Part shown: positions 9,030 through 18,625 of the stretch, piece after piece
Layout of the letters: every line of letters begins with the position of its first letter
Position numbering within the stretch: position 1 is the first letter of the stretch
NCBI RefSeq assembly: GCF_013911645.1
Contig: NZ_JACESV010000006.1
Span: 62,001-126,000 of the forward strand
Direction of reading: 5' to 3'
Origin: Allomuricauda sp.
GTDB lineage: Bacteria; Bacteroidota; Bacteroidia; Flavobacteriales; Flavobacteriaceae
Length of the DNA stretch: 64,000 nt
The notes under the pieces: generated by a model
Seen by the model: the letters and a program-made list of their open reading frames with translations, nothing else
What the model was told of the DNA's origin: nothing
Database searches by the model: none
Made by a program: the position numbers and the translations under genes

Positions 9030-10601
9030 ATGGGAAACCGTATCTACAATATATTGTTCCACACACATACCGTAAGCGGTATTGTAATCAGCGTTGCACT
9101 TTATGTAATTTTCTTTACAGGTTCTTTTTCCTTTTTTAGGGACGAGATCGCCAATTGGCAACGTGGGCACACCGTAAGCCAAGAAGATGCCTTGCCCAGT
9201 GACATCGACGGTCACCTTAATGATCTTTCCGAAGCATATAACCTGTACGGTCGTGATGTGGAACTACGCCATTATTACAACGAGAGAAGTATTTCTGTTA
9301 ACCTAGGTGCATCCAAAGATTCGTTGGCTTCGGAAGATGATCGGGCTCCTGTATTCTTTTATTTGGATCCCGTTGCCAAAACCAAAACGGAAACCTATGC
9401 GGACAACTATCATTTGGGGGAATTCCTGTACCGCCTGCACTTTTTAGATCAAATCCCCTACCCCTACGGGAGATATTTGTCGGGGTTGGTGGCATTCTTC
9501 TTTCTATTTGCCATCATCACGGGAATTTTGGTACATTGGAACAAGATCGTTTCCAAATTTTACACCTTCCGACCTTGGGCCAAGCTCAAAACCATGTGGA
9601 CCGATGCCCATACAGCCTTGGGAGTGATAGGGTTCCCGTTTCAGTTCGTATATGCGGTTACCGGAGCTTTCTTTTTGCTCAAAGGTATTTTGATTCTTCC
9701 GGTTGTGATGGGACTATATGATGGAGACCAGAACAAATTGTACGAAGACCTGGAATACAACCATCCAGTTTACGAATTTCAGAACGAAAAATTGGCCAAC
9801 ACCATCAATTTAGACCAATATGTGGATGAAATGAAGGCAGATTGGGGCGATTTTAGAGTGACGGAAACCCACATTTTTAACTACGGAGACAAAAATATGC
9901 ATGCCGCCATCAGCGGATATCTTGGTTACAAAACCAAACTGAATGGTTTGGGATATCGTATTTATAAAGTAGCAGATGGCTCTATTGCCCAAGAAAAGGT
10001 ACCCACCACCAACAATTCGTACTTGGATGGGGTAAAAAACATGATGTTCCGCCTACATTTTGGCGATTACGCCGGTTATGGGTTACGTGTAATGTCTTTT
10101 ATTCTTGGGTTGGTATCGTGCTTTGTTATACTCTCAGGAATTATGATATGGTTAGTGGCACGGGACAAAAAGAACATCCCGGAAAAGCGTCGTAAGTTCA
10201 ATAAACAAGTTGCCAATTGGTATATGGCGATATGCCTTAGCTTGCTTCCCGTTACCGCTTTGGAATTCATTATTGTAAAGTTTCCACCAGAAGTGAATAT
10301 GGGTTTTCTCTACCAAACGTATTTCCCCATCTGGTTGGTGGCCACGGTGTTCTTTATCCTTAAAAAGGATATCGCCTTCACCAACAAATGGACATTGATT
10401 TCAGGAGGAATTTTGGGTTTATTGGTTCCGATCGCTAACGGAATTGCCACGGGAAATTGGTTATGGACAGCCTATCAAAATGGACATCAGCAAATTCTTT
10501 TGGTGGATCTGCTATGGTTGCTTTTAGGTATTGTTTCCCTTTGGATTGCCTTCTTTAAACTGACAACCAAAAGGTCCGAACTGGTTCCGAGCAAAAGCTA
10601 G
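9030..10601 (+). CDS. PepSY-associated TM protein, probable ferric-siderophore reductase
   Basis: The 523-aa inner-membrane protein begins with a helix containing HTHTVSGIVISVALYVIFF, then a periplasmic loop. Further helices contain histidines suited to haem ligation (LHFLDQIPYPYGRYLSG, ILVHWNK, TDAHTALGV, RLHFGDYAGYG). This is the PepSY_TM (PiuB/FoxB-like) arrangement, thought to reduce ferric siderophore complexes so that iron is released in the periplasm. It is the last gene of the operon, starting 4 bp after its neighbour. Its stop overlaps by 4 bp the end of the convergent DUF1801 gene. Confidence 0.8.
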   Translation: MGNRIYNILFHTHTVSGIVISVALYVIFFTGSFSFFRDEIANWQRGHTVSQEDALPSDIDGHLNDLSEAYNLYGRDVELRHYYNERSISVNLGASKDSLASEDDRAPVFFYLDPVAKTKTETYADNYHLGEFLYRLHFLDQIPYPYGRYLSGLVAFFFLFAIITGILVHWNKIVSKFYTFRPWAKLKTMWTDAHTALGVIGFPFQFVYAVTGAFFLLKGILILPVVMGLYDGDQNKLYEDLEYNHPVYEFQNEKLANTINLDQYVDEMKADWGDFRVTETHIFNYGDKNMHAAISGYLGYKTKLNGLGYRIYKVADGSIAQEKVPTTNNSYLDGVKNMMFRLHFGDYAGYGLRVMSFILGLVSCFVILSGIMIWLVARDKKNIPEKRRKFNKQVANWYMAICLSLLPVTALEFIIVKFPPEVNMGFLYQTYFPIWLVATVFFILKKDIAFTNKWTLISGGILGLLVPIANGIATGNWLWTAYQNGHQQILLVDLLWLLLGIVSLWIAFFKLTTKRSELVPSKS

Positions 10602-10972
10602 CTCTTGTAAAATCCTTTGTGGTTAACGGATTTGGCTTCTTGTAATAGTTCAACAACAATCTTGCCGTCAATTTCGTCCATATTAAAATACCGTAGGGAC
10701 TTCATTACTTTTCTGCCATCGGTCACCAATTTATCCAAATGGACGGTAAGGTGTGCCGAATTCCAAAGGCACATATCCACATAGCCTTTTTTTCGGGAGG
10801 CGTTGAAGTAACAGAAGGGTTTATCGTTCAAGTAATAGAATGGCAACCTATATTTGAAGTCCAGCCTTACCTCGGGCACTGTGGTTTCTACCAACACTTG
10901 TAATTGGATCAAAATGCTTTTGAACGGTTCGGGTTGATTAAGAATGTAATCTTCTGCTGGGTTCATATACAA
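10598..10972 (-). CDS. DUF1801-family protein
   Basis: A 124-aa soluble protein with the YdhG/DUF1801 fold signatures: an N-terminal AEDYILNQPEPFKSILIQL helix, VPEVRLDFKYRLPFYYLNDKPFCYF, then GYVDMCLWN and a C-terminal helix. The family is widespread and its biochemical role is not established. It converges with the PepSY gene (4-bp overlap of ends) and follows the DUF808 gene by 16 bp, so the two may be co-transcribed. Confidence 0.8.
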   Translation of the reverse strand: MYMNPAEDYILNQPEPFKSILIQLQVLVETTVPEVRLDFKYRLPFYYLNDKPFCYFNASRKKGYVDMCLWNSAHLTVHLDKLVTDGRKVMKSLRYFNMDEIDGKIVVELLQEAKSVNHKGFYKS

Positions 10973-10988
10973 TTTCCGTAGCGGTATC

Positions 10989-11858
10989 CTATTTGCTTTT
11001 GAATAGTTTTTTTACCAATTTCATTAAAAAAACAGCTACAAAACCTATGACCAGCCCAACCAGAAAATCTTTCAATAAACTGGGGATACCAGGAAACAGA
11101 TGATGAAGATAATCTATGTTGTGATTGAATATTCCCCCAGACACCAATAGCAGGGCCAGGGTACCCACAATAGAAAGGCCCTTTATGATATGGGGCAGTG
11201 CATTCACCAATACCCCGCCCACTTTGTCAGAGAAACTATCGTCACGGTCATTGAGACGAATAAGTCTGTACCCATAATCGTCCATCCGAACGATCAAGGC
11301 CACAACGCCATACACACCAACGGTGGCCAACAGTGCCACCACGGAAACGGTTGCAATTCGAATGGTCAGCGTTTCGTTGACCACGGTGCTCAATGCAATG
11401 ATGACAATTTCAATGGAAAGGATAAAATCGGTAACAATGGCCTGCTTTATTTTTTTTTGCTCCAGTTCGGGCAATTCCTCTTCTGGAATATCAATAGGGT
11501 CTTCTGCATGGCCTTCCTCCTTACGATGAAAAAAGTACTCATATATTTTCTCCGCTCCTTCATACGCAAGGTACACCCCTCCTAAAATAAGTATGATTGT
11601 AATTGCTGTGGGGAGATAGGCACTCAATAAAAATGCGATGGGCAAAATAATTAACTTATTCAGAAAAGAGCCTTTGGTTATGGCCCAAAGCACCGGAATT
11701 TCCCTGTTGGACAAAAAACCAGTCGCTTTTTCGGCGTTTACCGCCAAATCATCACCCAAAATGCCTGCTGTTTTTTTTGTAGCAACTTTACTCATCGTTG
11801 CCACATCGTCCATAAGTGCAGAAATATCATCCAAAACAGCAAAAAAACCTGAAGCCAT
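10989..11858 (-). CDS. DUF808 (YedI-like) inner-membrane protein
   Basis: The 289-aa protein starts MASGFFAVLDDISALMDDVA and continues KVATKKTAGILGDDLAVNAEKA, the highly conserved N-terminal block of the DUF808/YedI family. Six or more hydrophobic segments follow, and the tail is Lys-rich. The molecular function is unknown. The gene is intact and of normal length. Confidence 0.88.
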   Translation of the reverse strand: MASGFFAVLDDISALMDDVATMSKVATKKTAGILGDDLAVNAEKATGFLSNREIPVLWAITKGSFLNKLIILPIAFLLSAYLPTAITIILILGGVYLAYEGAEKIYEYFFHRKEEGHAEDPIDIPEEELPELEQKKIKQAIVTDFILSIEIVIIALSTVVNETLTIRIATVSVVALLATVGVYGVVALIVRMDDYGYRLIRLNDRDDSFSDKVGGVLVNALPHIIKGLSIVGTLALLLVSGGIFNHNIDYLHHLFPGIPSLLKDFLVGLVIGFVAVFLMKLVKKLFKSK

Positions 11859-11961
11859 ATATGTGTTTTATGGTTAAAGAAACTTCATTGATCGGAAGCA
11901 AAATAAACAAATCGAAGCATATTGGTGTATTAAAAAATCTAAAAATACTTTGATTGCCATG

Positions 11962-12474
11962 TTATTTAACTCCTTCCAAGGACAATAAAGTGGTAACCCA
12001 AACAATTACAGAGGAAAAGAAGATTCCTATGGTATTGGCTGCAAAGGCCTCCCGTTTTTTCATTTTGAAAAGGTACGCCGCTATACTGCCCGCATACACC
12101 CCTGTGCCAGGCAAAGGAATCATCACGAACAGGACAATACCCAAAAAACCAAACCGCTGTACCTTTTTTCCAGACCCTTTCTTGGCCCTTTGGCCCACAT
12201 AAACAGCAGATTTCTTATAGAATCGCCATCTGATCAAATACCGATTGATGTGCTCCAAAAAAAACATCATAATAGGGAACACCAATACATTGGCCAAAAA
12301 ACAGGCTATAAAAACCATATACTCGTTCACCCCTTGGTACATGCCATAGGGTATGCCAACTTTGGCCTCCCCAAAAGGAGATAGGCTCCACAGTATTGCT
12401 ATGATCAAATCTTTATGCAAGGAATACCAATTTTTACAACCGACAAACCTAGTGAGGATTTTACTTATTTCCAC
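11962..12474 (-). CDS. Small multidrug export-family (PF06695) membrane protein
   Basis: The 170-aa membrane protein carries the COG2426/PF06695 features SPFGEAKVGIPYGM near residue 32 and MIPLPGTGVYAGSIAAYLFKM near 118, with four or five helices. The family name is historical and export of drugs is not demonstrated for most members. The protein lies on the same strand as DUF808, 103 bp apart. Confidence 0.75.
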   Translation of the reverse strand: MEISKILTRFVGCKNWYSLHKDLIIAILWSLSPFGEAKVGIPYGMYQGVNEYMVFIACFLANVLVFPIMMFFLEHINRYLIRWRFYKKSAVYVGQRAKKGSGKKVQRFGFLGIVLFVMIPLPGTGVYAGSIAAYLFKMKKREAFAANTIGIFFSSVIVWVTTLLSLEGVK

Positions 12475-12634
12475 TTTTGGAAACCTTAAATATTTATTAA
12501 TTGTGATTTCCGAACAATACCACCAATACCAAAAAACATGTAACTACTTTACCCTCAGGTTAACAGTTTGTAAAATATACTTCTTGCGATTGAAGCATAT
12601 TATATAGTTTTATAGTTTTGACAAAACCATCAAC

Positions 12635-13750
12635 ATGAAATTCCAAGCTTTTTTTGCCTTATTTCTCGTAACCTCCACTCTATTTGCACAAGAGCATTCG
12701 CACCAAAGTTCCAGAACCCTTGTTTTTCCTGATGTACCTGGATACAAAACCTTAAAGACAGACTTGCACCAGCACACTGTTTTTTCAGATGGCAATGTTT
12801 GGCCCAATATTAGGGTAATGGAAGCCCTTCGGGATAATTTGGATGTGATTTCGCTTACCGAACACCTTGAATACCAGCCCCACGCAGCAGATATTCCCCA
12901 CCCCAATAGGAACAGATCGTACGAAATTGCACTTAATGAGGCCAAAGACCATGATCTGCTAATTGTTCATGGGTCCGAAATTACCCGCCAGGCACCCATG
13001 GGGCATAGCAATGCCATTTTTATAGCAGATGCCAACAAACTTTTAAAAGACGAGGCCGAAGAATCGTTTGCAGAGGCCAAAAAGCAAGATGCCTTTGTAT
13101 TTTGGAACCATCCCGCATGGTATGCCCAATCGCCAAGTGGAAACCCTGTTTTAAGCGATTTTCAAAAAGAGCGGATTAAAAAGGGAGAGTTGCACGGTAT
13201 TGAGGTCATCAACACCGGGGATTATGCCGAAGAATCATTAGCCCTAGCCCTTGAAAATAATTTGACCATTATGGGCACCAGCGATATACATGGCCTTATT
13301 GATTGGGATTATGTAGAAAAGGGGCACGACCGCCCCATAACCTTGGTTTTTGCCAAAGAAAGGTCTATTGAATCCTTAAAAGAAGCCTTATTTGCAGGAA
13401 GAACGGTCGCTGTTTTTAATTCGCTTTTGGTTGGAAAAGAAGAAAATCTGGTTCCTTTACTCAATGCTTCATTACAATTTGAAGAAGCCAAATACATTGA
13501 CAACACTTCCATTTTAGGGATTACCTTAAAAAATGTGACCAGCAGCGATTTGATATTCGAAAACCAAATGCCTTACACCTTCTATTCCAGTTCGCCGGTT
13601 TTTACAGTACCGGCCGGGAGCACCAAAACCCTACAGATCAAAACGCTGGAAAAAAAGGCCGACCTAAAAATAAAGCTCAAAGCATTAGGGGCTTATACTG
13701 CTCCCAAAGAGCATCCGATCGTTACTTGGGATATTAGATTGGAGGAATAG
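12635..13750 (+). CDS. Secreted PHP-domain phosphodiesterase (Sb-PDE type)
   Basis: The protein has 371 aa with a signal peptide (1-19). The PHP metal site starts with DLHQHTVFSDG (His45, His47) and continues with TEHLEY (His77), HGSEI, FWNHPAW and GTSDIHG, so all expected metal ligands are visible. Flavobacterial homologues are annotated as Sb-PDE phosphodiesterases that hydrolyse phosphodiester bonds. A C-terminal beta domain (about 275-371) follows. Export suggests a role in scavenging phosphate from organic phosphodiesters; that is inference. Confidence 0.82.
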   Translation: MKFQAFFALFLVTSTLFAQEHSHQSSRTLVFPDVPGYKTLKTDLHQHTVFSDGNVWPNIRVMEALRDNLDVISLTEHLEYQPHAADIPHPNRNRSYEIALNEAKDHDLLIVHGSEITRQAPMGHSNAIFIADANKLLKDEAEESFAEAKKQDAFVFWNHPAWYAQSPSGNPVLSDFQKERIKKGELHGIEVINTGDYAEESLALALENNLTIMGTSDIHGLIDWDYVEKGHDRPITLVFAKERSIESLKEALFAGRTVAVFNSLLVGKEENLVPLLNASLQFEEAKYIDNTSILGITLKNVTSSDLIFENQMPYTFYSSSPVFTVPAGSTKTLQIKTLEKKADLKIKLKALGAYTAPKEHPIVTWDIRLEE

Positions 13751-13751
13751 T

Positions 13752-14021
13752 TTAAGCTACAGAGGAAAAAGAGGACCCGTTGATTACCTGGTCAAAGCCT
13801 GTCAATATTTTGCTGACGTACTCTTTTGGGGTTTTATCTGAGATAGACACCCATTTTTTGTCCACATCAACATTAAAGTGAAAACAGGAAAAGTCTGTAT
13901 CAACATCCAATCGGGACAACAGGAATCGCATGATTCTAGGTCTGAGGCTGTATTCCAAATCGATACAGATTCTTTGCATTGCTGGATTGTCATCTCCAGA
14001 AAACACCCAATTGAACGTCAC
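13752..14021 (-). CDS. Hypothetical 89-aa protein, GTG start
   Basis: An open frame of 89 codons downstream of the saccharopine-dehydrogenase-like gene on the same strand (80 bp gap). The only start upstream of the body is GTG at 14021; an in-frame TAA lies two codons before it, and no clear ribosome-binding site is seen. The translation is soluble, with a DVDTDFSCFHFNVDVDKKW core that alternates like beta strands and a helix EYVSKILTGFDQVI. No family is recognised. It stops 1 bp from the PHP gene stop on the other strand. Confidence 0.45.
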   Translation of the reverse strand: MTFNWVFSGDDNPAMQRICIDLEYSLRPRIMRFLLSRLDVDTDFSCFHFNVDVDKKWVSISDKTPKEYVSKILTGFDQVINGSSFSSVA

Positions 14022-14101
14022 AGGCTTTTAAGGATTAGGACATACAATATACTAAAAAGCAATGCATTACCAACCTCTGGAAGGTATTTTTGGCTAAAAG
14101 G

Positions 14102-15307
14102 CTATTCTTTTCCGTCAACATAATCTTGAAGATAGGCATACCGAGGGGTGAGCTTTCCATTTTGGGTCATGCGGGCCCGATCGAGAATCCCATCCTTATC
14201 GTTGTTAAAGAAGGACGGAATTACATGCTTGGAAAATGCTTCTCCAAAACCTACGCTTGCATCTCGGGGCAATTCACAAGGCAAGTTGTCCACGGCCATT
14301 ACGGCAATGGCACTTTCATTCTTAAAGTCGGTTTCCGTTTCGGATAAGGGGTCGTACCCATAAATGGGTTCTGCTATGGTAGACGGGCGAATGGTTGAAG
14401 CCACAGGACCATCGATATCGCAACTGATATCGGCCACTACTTTTATGTTAAAATCGGGGTGCTTAGCATCCTCACGAGTATATAAATAAGGGGCTCCATC
14501 CCCATAAAAATGACCTGCTATATAAAAATCGGTCACCTTGGCAAAGCGGAAAAAGTCGGATTCGTATAATTTTGGGTTTTGGAAAAAATCGGCTTTACTG
14601 CCTTTGGTTCCATCTTTACGTTTGGTGTAATGGGACACATCTATTTGGCAATAGACAGGTTCGTTGAATGTGTCGGATAAGTATTCGCCAGGAGCCACTT
14701 GCTTTACCCCCATGGCATCGAGCATTTCCTTCGCGCCATTGCCCACTCTCCCTTTACCTGTCAGCAATATTTTGATGCTGGGAAGTTCTATCTTTTTCAA
14801 TTCGACGATAAGTGCCTGTTGGTCCAGAAGTGACTCGGCCTTGGGCAATTGAAACAAATCGTATTTAAGACCGTACGCCCTGAATCCATTGTAGGCACCT
14901 ACGATGCCAGCATATCTGCCAAAGGCCACAAGTCTACTCCCTTTTTGGTTCGTTATCACTTCGTGATCGTACAATTCGATGTTCTTCTCCAAAATGGCTT
15001 GAAGGAGTTCGCGGTTATAGGGTTGTTTTTTAATGGTATGGGAAAAGAAAAAGTATTTTTTATGGGGAATCAATGCATCGATAGGTACTTCCTTGACACC
15101 GAGGAGTACTTCACATGTCCCCACATCCTTGACCACATTTAGGCCTTTATCGGCATATTCTTGGTCTGAAAATACCCGAATAGGTGATGATTCGACCAAA
15201 ATTTGGGCTTCCGGATATGTGGAAAGGACATTTTGGCATGCTTCTGGGGATAGCACTACCCTGCGATCGGGCGGATTTTTACGTTCCCTGATGATTCCGA
15301 ACTTCAT
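14102..15307 (-). CDS. Saccharopine-dehydrogenase / alanine-dehydrogenase-like NAD(P) oxidoreductase
   Basis: The 401-aa enzyme opens MKFGIIRERKNPPDRRVVLSP, the N-terminal AlaDH/PNT-like signature shared by saccharopine and alanine dehydrogenases. It has FFFSHTIKKQPYNRELL and ELYDHEVITN in the substrate domain and a nucleotide-binding ILLTGKGRVGNGAKEML near residue 200. The ADISCDIDGPVASTIRPST block matches lysine-forming saccharopine dehydrogenases. In bacteria lacking the fungal lysine pathway the physiological substrate is not clear. It is divergent from the tmRNA region. Confidence 0.82.
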   Translation of the reverse strand: MKFGIIRERKNPPDRRVVLSPEACQNVLSTYPEAQILVESSPIRVFSDQEYADKGLNVVKDVGTCEVLLGVKEVPIDALIPHKKYFFFSHTIKKQPYNRELLQAILEKNIELYDHEVITNQKGSRLVAFGRYAGIVGAYNGFRAYGLKYDLFQLPKAESLLDQQALIVELKKIELPSIKILLTGKGRVGNGAKEMLDAMGVKQVAPGEYLSDTFNEPVYCQIDVSHYTKRKDGTKGSKADFFQNPKLYESDFFRFAKVTDFYIAGHFYGDGAPYLYTREDAKHPDFNIKVVADISCDIDGPVASTIRPSTIAEPIYGYDPLSETETDFKNESAIAVMAVDNLPCELPRDASVGFGEAFSKHVIPSFFNNDKDGILDRARMTQNGKLTPRYAYLQDYVDGKE

Positions 15308-15370
15308 ATATGATTTTGGTATAATTGTTGACCAAAATAAGAGTAATAGGCAGGGTAAGCAAACTTTTTA

Positions 15371-15397
15371 TTGTTTGATGGATATAAGTTACCTTTG
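15371..15397 (+). promoter_or_regulatory. Promoter candidate for tmRNA
   Basis: TACCTTTG at 15390-15397 fits the Bacteroidota -7 element TAnnTTTG, with TTG or TTTG at 15371-15377 in -33 position. The only downstream transcript on this strand before the integrase is tmRNA, about 200 bp away with a REP-like repeat between, so assignment to ssrA is tentative. Confidence 0.35.
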
Positions 15398-15460
15398 CCG
15401 ACCGCGTTAGGCATTTCGACTGCGCTCAATGTGACAAAGGTGGTTTACAAACCAAAATTT

Positions 15461-15600
15461 GCGTTAGGGATAGAGGCAGGTACCTTGTACGGCCGATAGC
15501 CCGACCGAAATGTTGCGAAGCAATGTTTTGGTAACGCCCGTATTGCGAAAAGCGTTCTTTGATAAAAAAGTGAGAGATTCCTGCCTTCGCAGGAATGACA
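15461..15600. repeat. REP-like interspersed repeat before tmRNA
   Basis: The stretch starts GCGTTAGGGATAGAGGC, contains the hairpin-forming ACCGAAATGTTGC / GCAATGTTTTGGT, the spaced GCGAAAAGCG, and ends with the perfect hairpin ATTCCTGC-cttc-GCAGGAAT at about 15578-15597. These pieces resemble short interspersed repeats seen between genes of Flavobacteriia. No open frame in it is convincing. Confidence 0.5.
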
Positions 15601-15604
15601 TTAT

Positions 15605-16001
15605 GGGGCCGACCGGTTTTGACAGCAAGACCAATGGCGATGTAAGCATGTCGAGCGCTGGGATATAGCTCGTAAATCTCATGTTTCACACTTTTAATTG
15701 GCGAAAATAATTACGCTCTTGCCGCATAATCTGAATTATAGTAGGATGTGCCTCGTCCCTACAAGGTAGGGAAGCGAGATGTTCCTGAATAGCCCTTGTT
15801 GACGGCGATTCGTTTAGGAGCACCAAAAAAGTCAACACAAGGGTGTCCGTTCGCTTTGGCGACACCTCTAAAACCTAAAGAAGCTAAGTGTATATTAGGC
15901 CGTATCTGGTCAGGTATGCATCGAAAATTAAGCAGATACTAAGCATGTAGAAAGCATGGTTATTGCTTGTTTGGACGAGGGTTCGAATCCCTCCGGCTCC
16001 A
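15605..16001 (+). ncRNA. ssrA: tmRNA (ssrA)
   Basis: It rescues stalled ribosomes. The 5' end GGGGCCGACCGGTTTTGACAG and the 3' end with GGTTCGAATCCCTCC and CGGCTCC form the tRNA-like acceptor stem (GGGGCCG pairs with CGGCTCC, one G-U) and T-arm. The internal reading frame at 15700-15729 encodes GENNYALAA and a stop, the tag type of Flavobacteriia, so the resume codon is GGC. CCA is not encoded and must be added. The 3' end is the probable attachment site used by the adjacent integrase element. A hairpin terminator lies 26 bp downstream. Confidence 0.95.
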
Positions 16002-16027
16002 CTAGAACACCATCAAAACACAACAGC

Positions 16028-16064
16028 AAACCTGTAAAATACTGATTTACAGGTTTTTTTGTTT
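16028..16064 (+). terminator. Rho-independent terminator after tmRNA
   Basis: AAACCTGTAAA at 16028-16038 pairs perfectly with TTTACAGGTTT at 16046-16056 around a 7-nt loop and runs into T-rich sequence (eight T to 16060). If the element is inserted at the tmRNA 3' end, this terminator belongs to the element's left end. Confidence 0.8.
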
Positions 16065-16239
16065 TATTTAGTTTCATTTGATATCAAATAATAGCATTAA
16101 AAAAGTGACTTATTCGGTGAGTATATTTTAAATCAAAAAACACTCACCGATTTCCTTGTAATCAATTGATTTTGTGTTAAATATAAAAATGGTATTTTTC
16201 TTTTTTATATCTTTATTTCTGTTAAAAAAGAGACCAAAA

Positions 16240-17301
16240 ATGAGCCATTCTTTCTCACAGCTATTTTATCTTAAAGGAAAACATTTTGAAAAAGACGTAA
16301 AAGTCCCTATATACCTACGTTTAACGGTAAATGGACAACGAAGCGAATTAAGCGTTTCACGAAAAGTTGACCCACAAAAATGGAGTGCTAGGATGGGGAA
16401 AATGAAGGGAACGAACTTTGAAGCAAATGAATTGAACCAGTATTTGGATACTGTTAGAAGTAAAATAAATAGAATCCACCGTCAACTTGTAGAGGACAAC
16501 AAACCCTTCACCTCATCAGATGTGAAAAATTTGTATTTGGGCAAAGGTGAAAAACTTAAAATGCTCTTGGAGCTCTTTGATGAGCATAACCAACAAATGA
16601 AGAAGCTGATTGATATTGAATTTGCACTAGGTACTTACAAGCGATATAATACCACAAGAAACCACGTTGCCGAATTTATCAAAACCGAATCAGGTAAATC
16701 GGATATTCCCGTCAGGGATGTTGATTTAAAATTCATAAAGGGTTTTGAATTCTTTTTGAAGACAGTTAAAAAATGTAACCATAATTCCGCTTTAAAGTAC
16801 ATAAACAATTTCAAGAAAATCATTCGAATGGCCGTAGCCCATGAATGGATCAATAAGGATCCCTTCTTCATTGATGGAACCCTATGGATTAAGTCCAAGC
16901 GTACCAAGACAAAATCCAGATTGGGTATTCCCCTACTCCCAACCGCATTGGCTATTATCAAAAAATACAAAGAACACCCTAAAGTCATGAATGAAGATTG
17001 TGTGCTTCCTGTTTTGAGCAACCAGAAGTCCAATGCCTATTTAAAAGAAATTGCTGACCTATGTGGCATAAAAAAGAATCTCACCACCCATTTGGCCAGA
17101 CATACTTTTGCTACTACCGTGACCTTGTCCAATGGAGTACCCATAGAAACAGTGGGGCAAATGCTGGGACATAAAAATCTTCGCACTACTCAACATTATG
17201 CCAAGATTATTGATAGAAAGGTGAGTGAGGATATGGCAGCCTTGAAAGGAATTCTTGCAAAAGAGGGAAGTAGTATAACCAATAAACATGGCTTATCATA
17301 G
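16240..17301 (+). CDS. Tyrosine recombinase/integrase with internal deletion of catalytic domain
   Basis: This is a Bacteroidota-type site-specific integrase: N-terminal arm-type DNA-binding domain (YLKGKHFEKDVKVPIYLRLTVNG), SAM-like core-binding domain, then the C-terminal catalytic box with His284, Arg287 (HLARH), His311 (MLGHKNL) and Tyr320 (HYAKI). The start at 16240 (MSHSFSQLF) follows AAAAAGAGACC; a longer frame from 16174 would add a hydrophobic leader that these enzymes lack. At residues 208-212 DPF is joined directly to FIDGTLW, whereas relatives have about 70 residues there, including the first catalytic Arg. It is therefore probably inactive. Confidence 0.85.
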   Translation: MSHSFSQLFYLKGKHFEKDVKVPIYLRLTVNGQRSELSVSRKVDPQKWSARMGKMKGTNFEANELNQYLDTVRSKINRIHRQLVEDNKPFTSSDVKNLYLGKGEKLKMLLELFDEHNQQMKKLIDIEFALGTYKRYNTTRNHVAEFIKTESGKSDIPVRDVDLKFIKGFEFFLKTVKKCNHNSALKYINNFKKIIRMAVAHEWINKDPFFIDGTLWIKSKRTKTKSRLGIPLLPTALAIIKKYKEHPKVMNEDCVLPVLSNQKSNAYLKEIADLCGIKKNLTTHLARHTFATTVTLSNGVPIETVGQMLGHKNLRTTQHYAKIIDRKVSEDMAALKGILAKEGSSITNKHGLS

Positions 17302-17528
17302 TGGCAGACACATCCCGTTAAAAGTATTATAGTTGATTTTCATTTTTTTATACCGCTAACCCAGACTGGTTGACCGAACCCTGAACCGTGTTCAAATCGG
17401 CACATTCAGAGGTAAAACTTATGGGAGTTTTACACCAATAATTTAGGCATTTATTTGACAAACAAAAGTGATTGTACGATTTTTGTCATTCGTGGATTGT
17501 AATGGTGCATTCAAGTCTTCCTATAGGA

Positions 17529-18602
17529 TTATTCCCTTAAAATTTCAAATAGGTTCACATTTAAGAACAAATTCTCCACACCTACTTTTTGGGATTTCAG
17601 AACACCAATTTTTTCCAATTCCTGCAAATATTCAGCTGCGGTCTGTCTTTTTGCTATGCCTTTGTCCACAATGAACTTTACCTTACAGTAAGGTTGCTCA
17701 AACAATAACTCGATAAGTTCTTTGGAATAGACCCGAGCAGGCAATTTTTCCTTTGCAAATGAAATGGTTTCCTGCATTAGTACATTTATGGTGTTTATTT
17801 TATCCAACGTATAAACAGCTGTTTCTTCAATCCCCTTCAACATGAACAATATCCATTCCTCCCAATCATGATTTTCGGTGACCCTTCTAAGATTTTTGTA
17901 ATACTTGTTCTTATTGTCGATGATATATTTGCTCAAATATAGAATAGGCGCATCCAACAGTCCTTTTTCTACCAAGTAAAGGATGTTCAGAACACGGCCC
18001 GTCCTGCCATTCCCGTCTGGAAAAGGGTGTATAGCTTCAAACTGGTAGTGCATGACAGCCAATCTTACCAAATCATCCAATCCATCATCTGCGTGTATAA
18101 AATCCTCTAAATTTTTAAGTAAATCCCTGATTATTTTTTCGCCCTCCGGAGGAGTATAGATTGTTTTACCGTTGTTTGTAATACTGGTTCCTGTTGTTTT
18201 TCGTATACCTGCACTGTTTTCTTTAATGGTCTGTACAATTGAAATAAAAGTATTGGTCGACAGGGGACGCTTGCCCAGATTGTTATACCCTTCCCATAAG
18301 GCCTGTCTATATCTCAAAACTTCCTTTGTTTGGGCATCGGTAATATTTGTGTTGGCGGTAAAAGCCTGATATAAGTTGTCTTGGGTGGTAACTATGTTTT
18401 CAATCTCGGAACTATCCTTGGCCTCTTGTAAGGTAATAGCATTGACCAGCATTGACTGATTTGGAATTTCATTGGCCCTTCCCTTTAACTCTGCCAATAC
18501 TCGTGTTGCAGAAATGCCTTGCTTCAGAACCTTTTTGGTTTCAAGCTCATTTATGGGTGGCAACAGGGGTAAATCGTTATATGCTTCTTTTGGATTGTAC
18601 AT
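17529..18602 (-). CDS. Fic-family AMP-transferase with N-terminal inhibitory helix
   Basis: Fic proteins transfer AMP or other nucleotide monophosphates to target proteins. This 357-aa protein has the full active-site motif HPFPDGNGRTGR at 192-203, and an inhibitory motif of the S/T-x-x-x-E-G/N form (Ser64, Glu68, Asn69), so it is the self-inhibited class. A Fic_N region (1-90) precedes it and a winged-helix domain (about 285-357) ends it. The start at 18602 gives the usual MYNPKEAYNDLPLLPP opening. Inverted TGTCGAT repeats just upstream suggest autoregulation through the winged helix. Confidence 0.9.
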   Translation of the reverse strand: MYNPKEAYNDLPLLPPINELETKKVLKQGISATRVLAELKGRANEIPNQSMLVNAITLQEAKDSSEIENIVTTQDNLYQAFTANTNITDAQTKEVLRYRQALWEGYNNLGKRPLSTNTFISIVQTIKENSAGIRKTTGTSITNNGKTIYTPPEGEKIIRDLLKNLEDFIHADDGLDDLVRLAVMHYQFEAIHPFPDGNGRTGRVLNILYLVEKGLLDAPILYLSKYIIDNKNKYYKNLRRVTENHDWEEWILFMLKGIEETAVYTLDKINTINVLMQETISFAKEKLPARVYSKELIELLFEQPYCKVKFIVDKGIAKRQTAAEYLQELEKIGVLKSQKVGVENLFLNVNLFEILRE

Positions 18603-18625
18603 GATTTCGACAAATAGATAAAACA

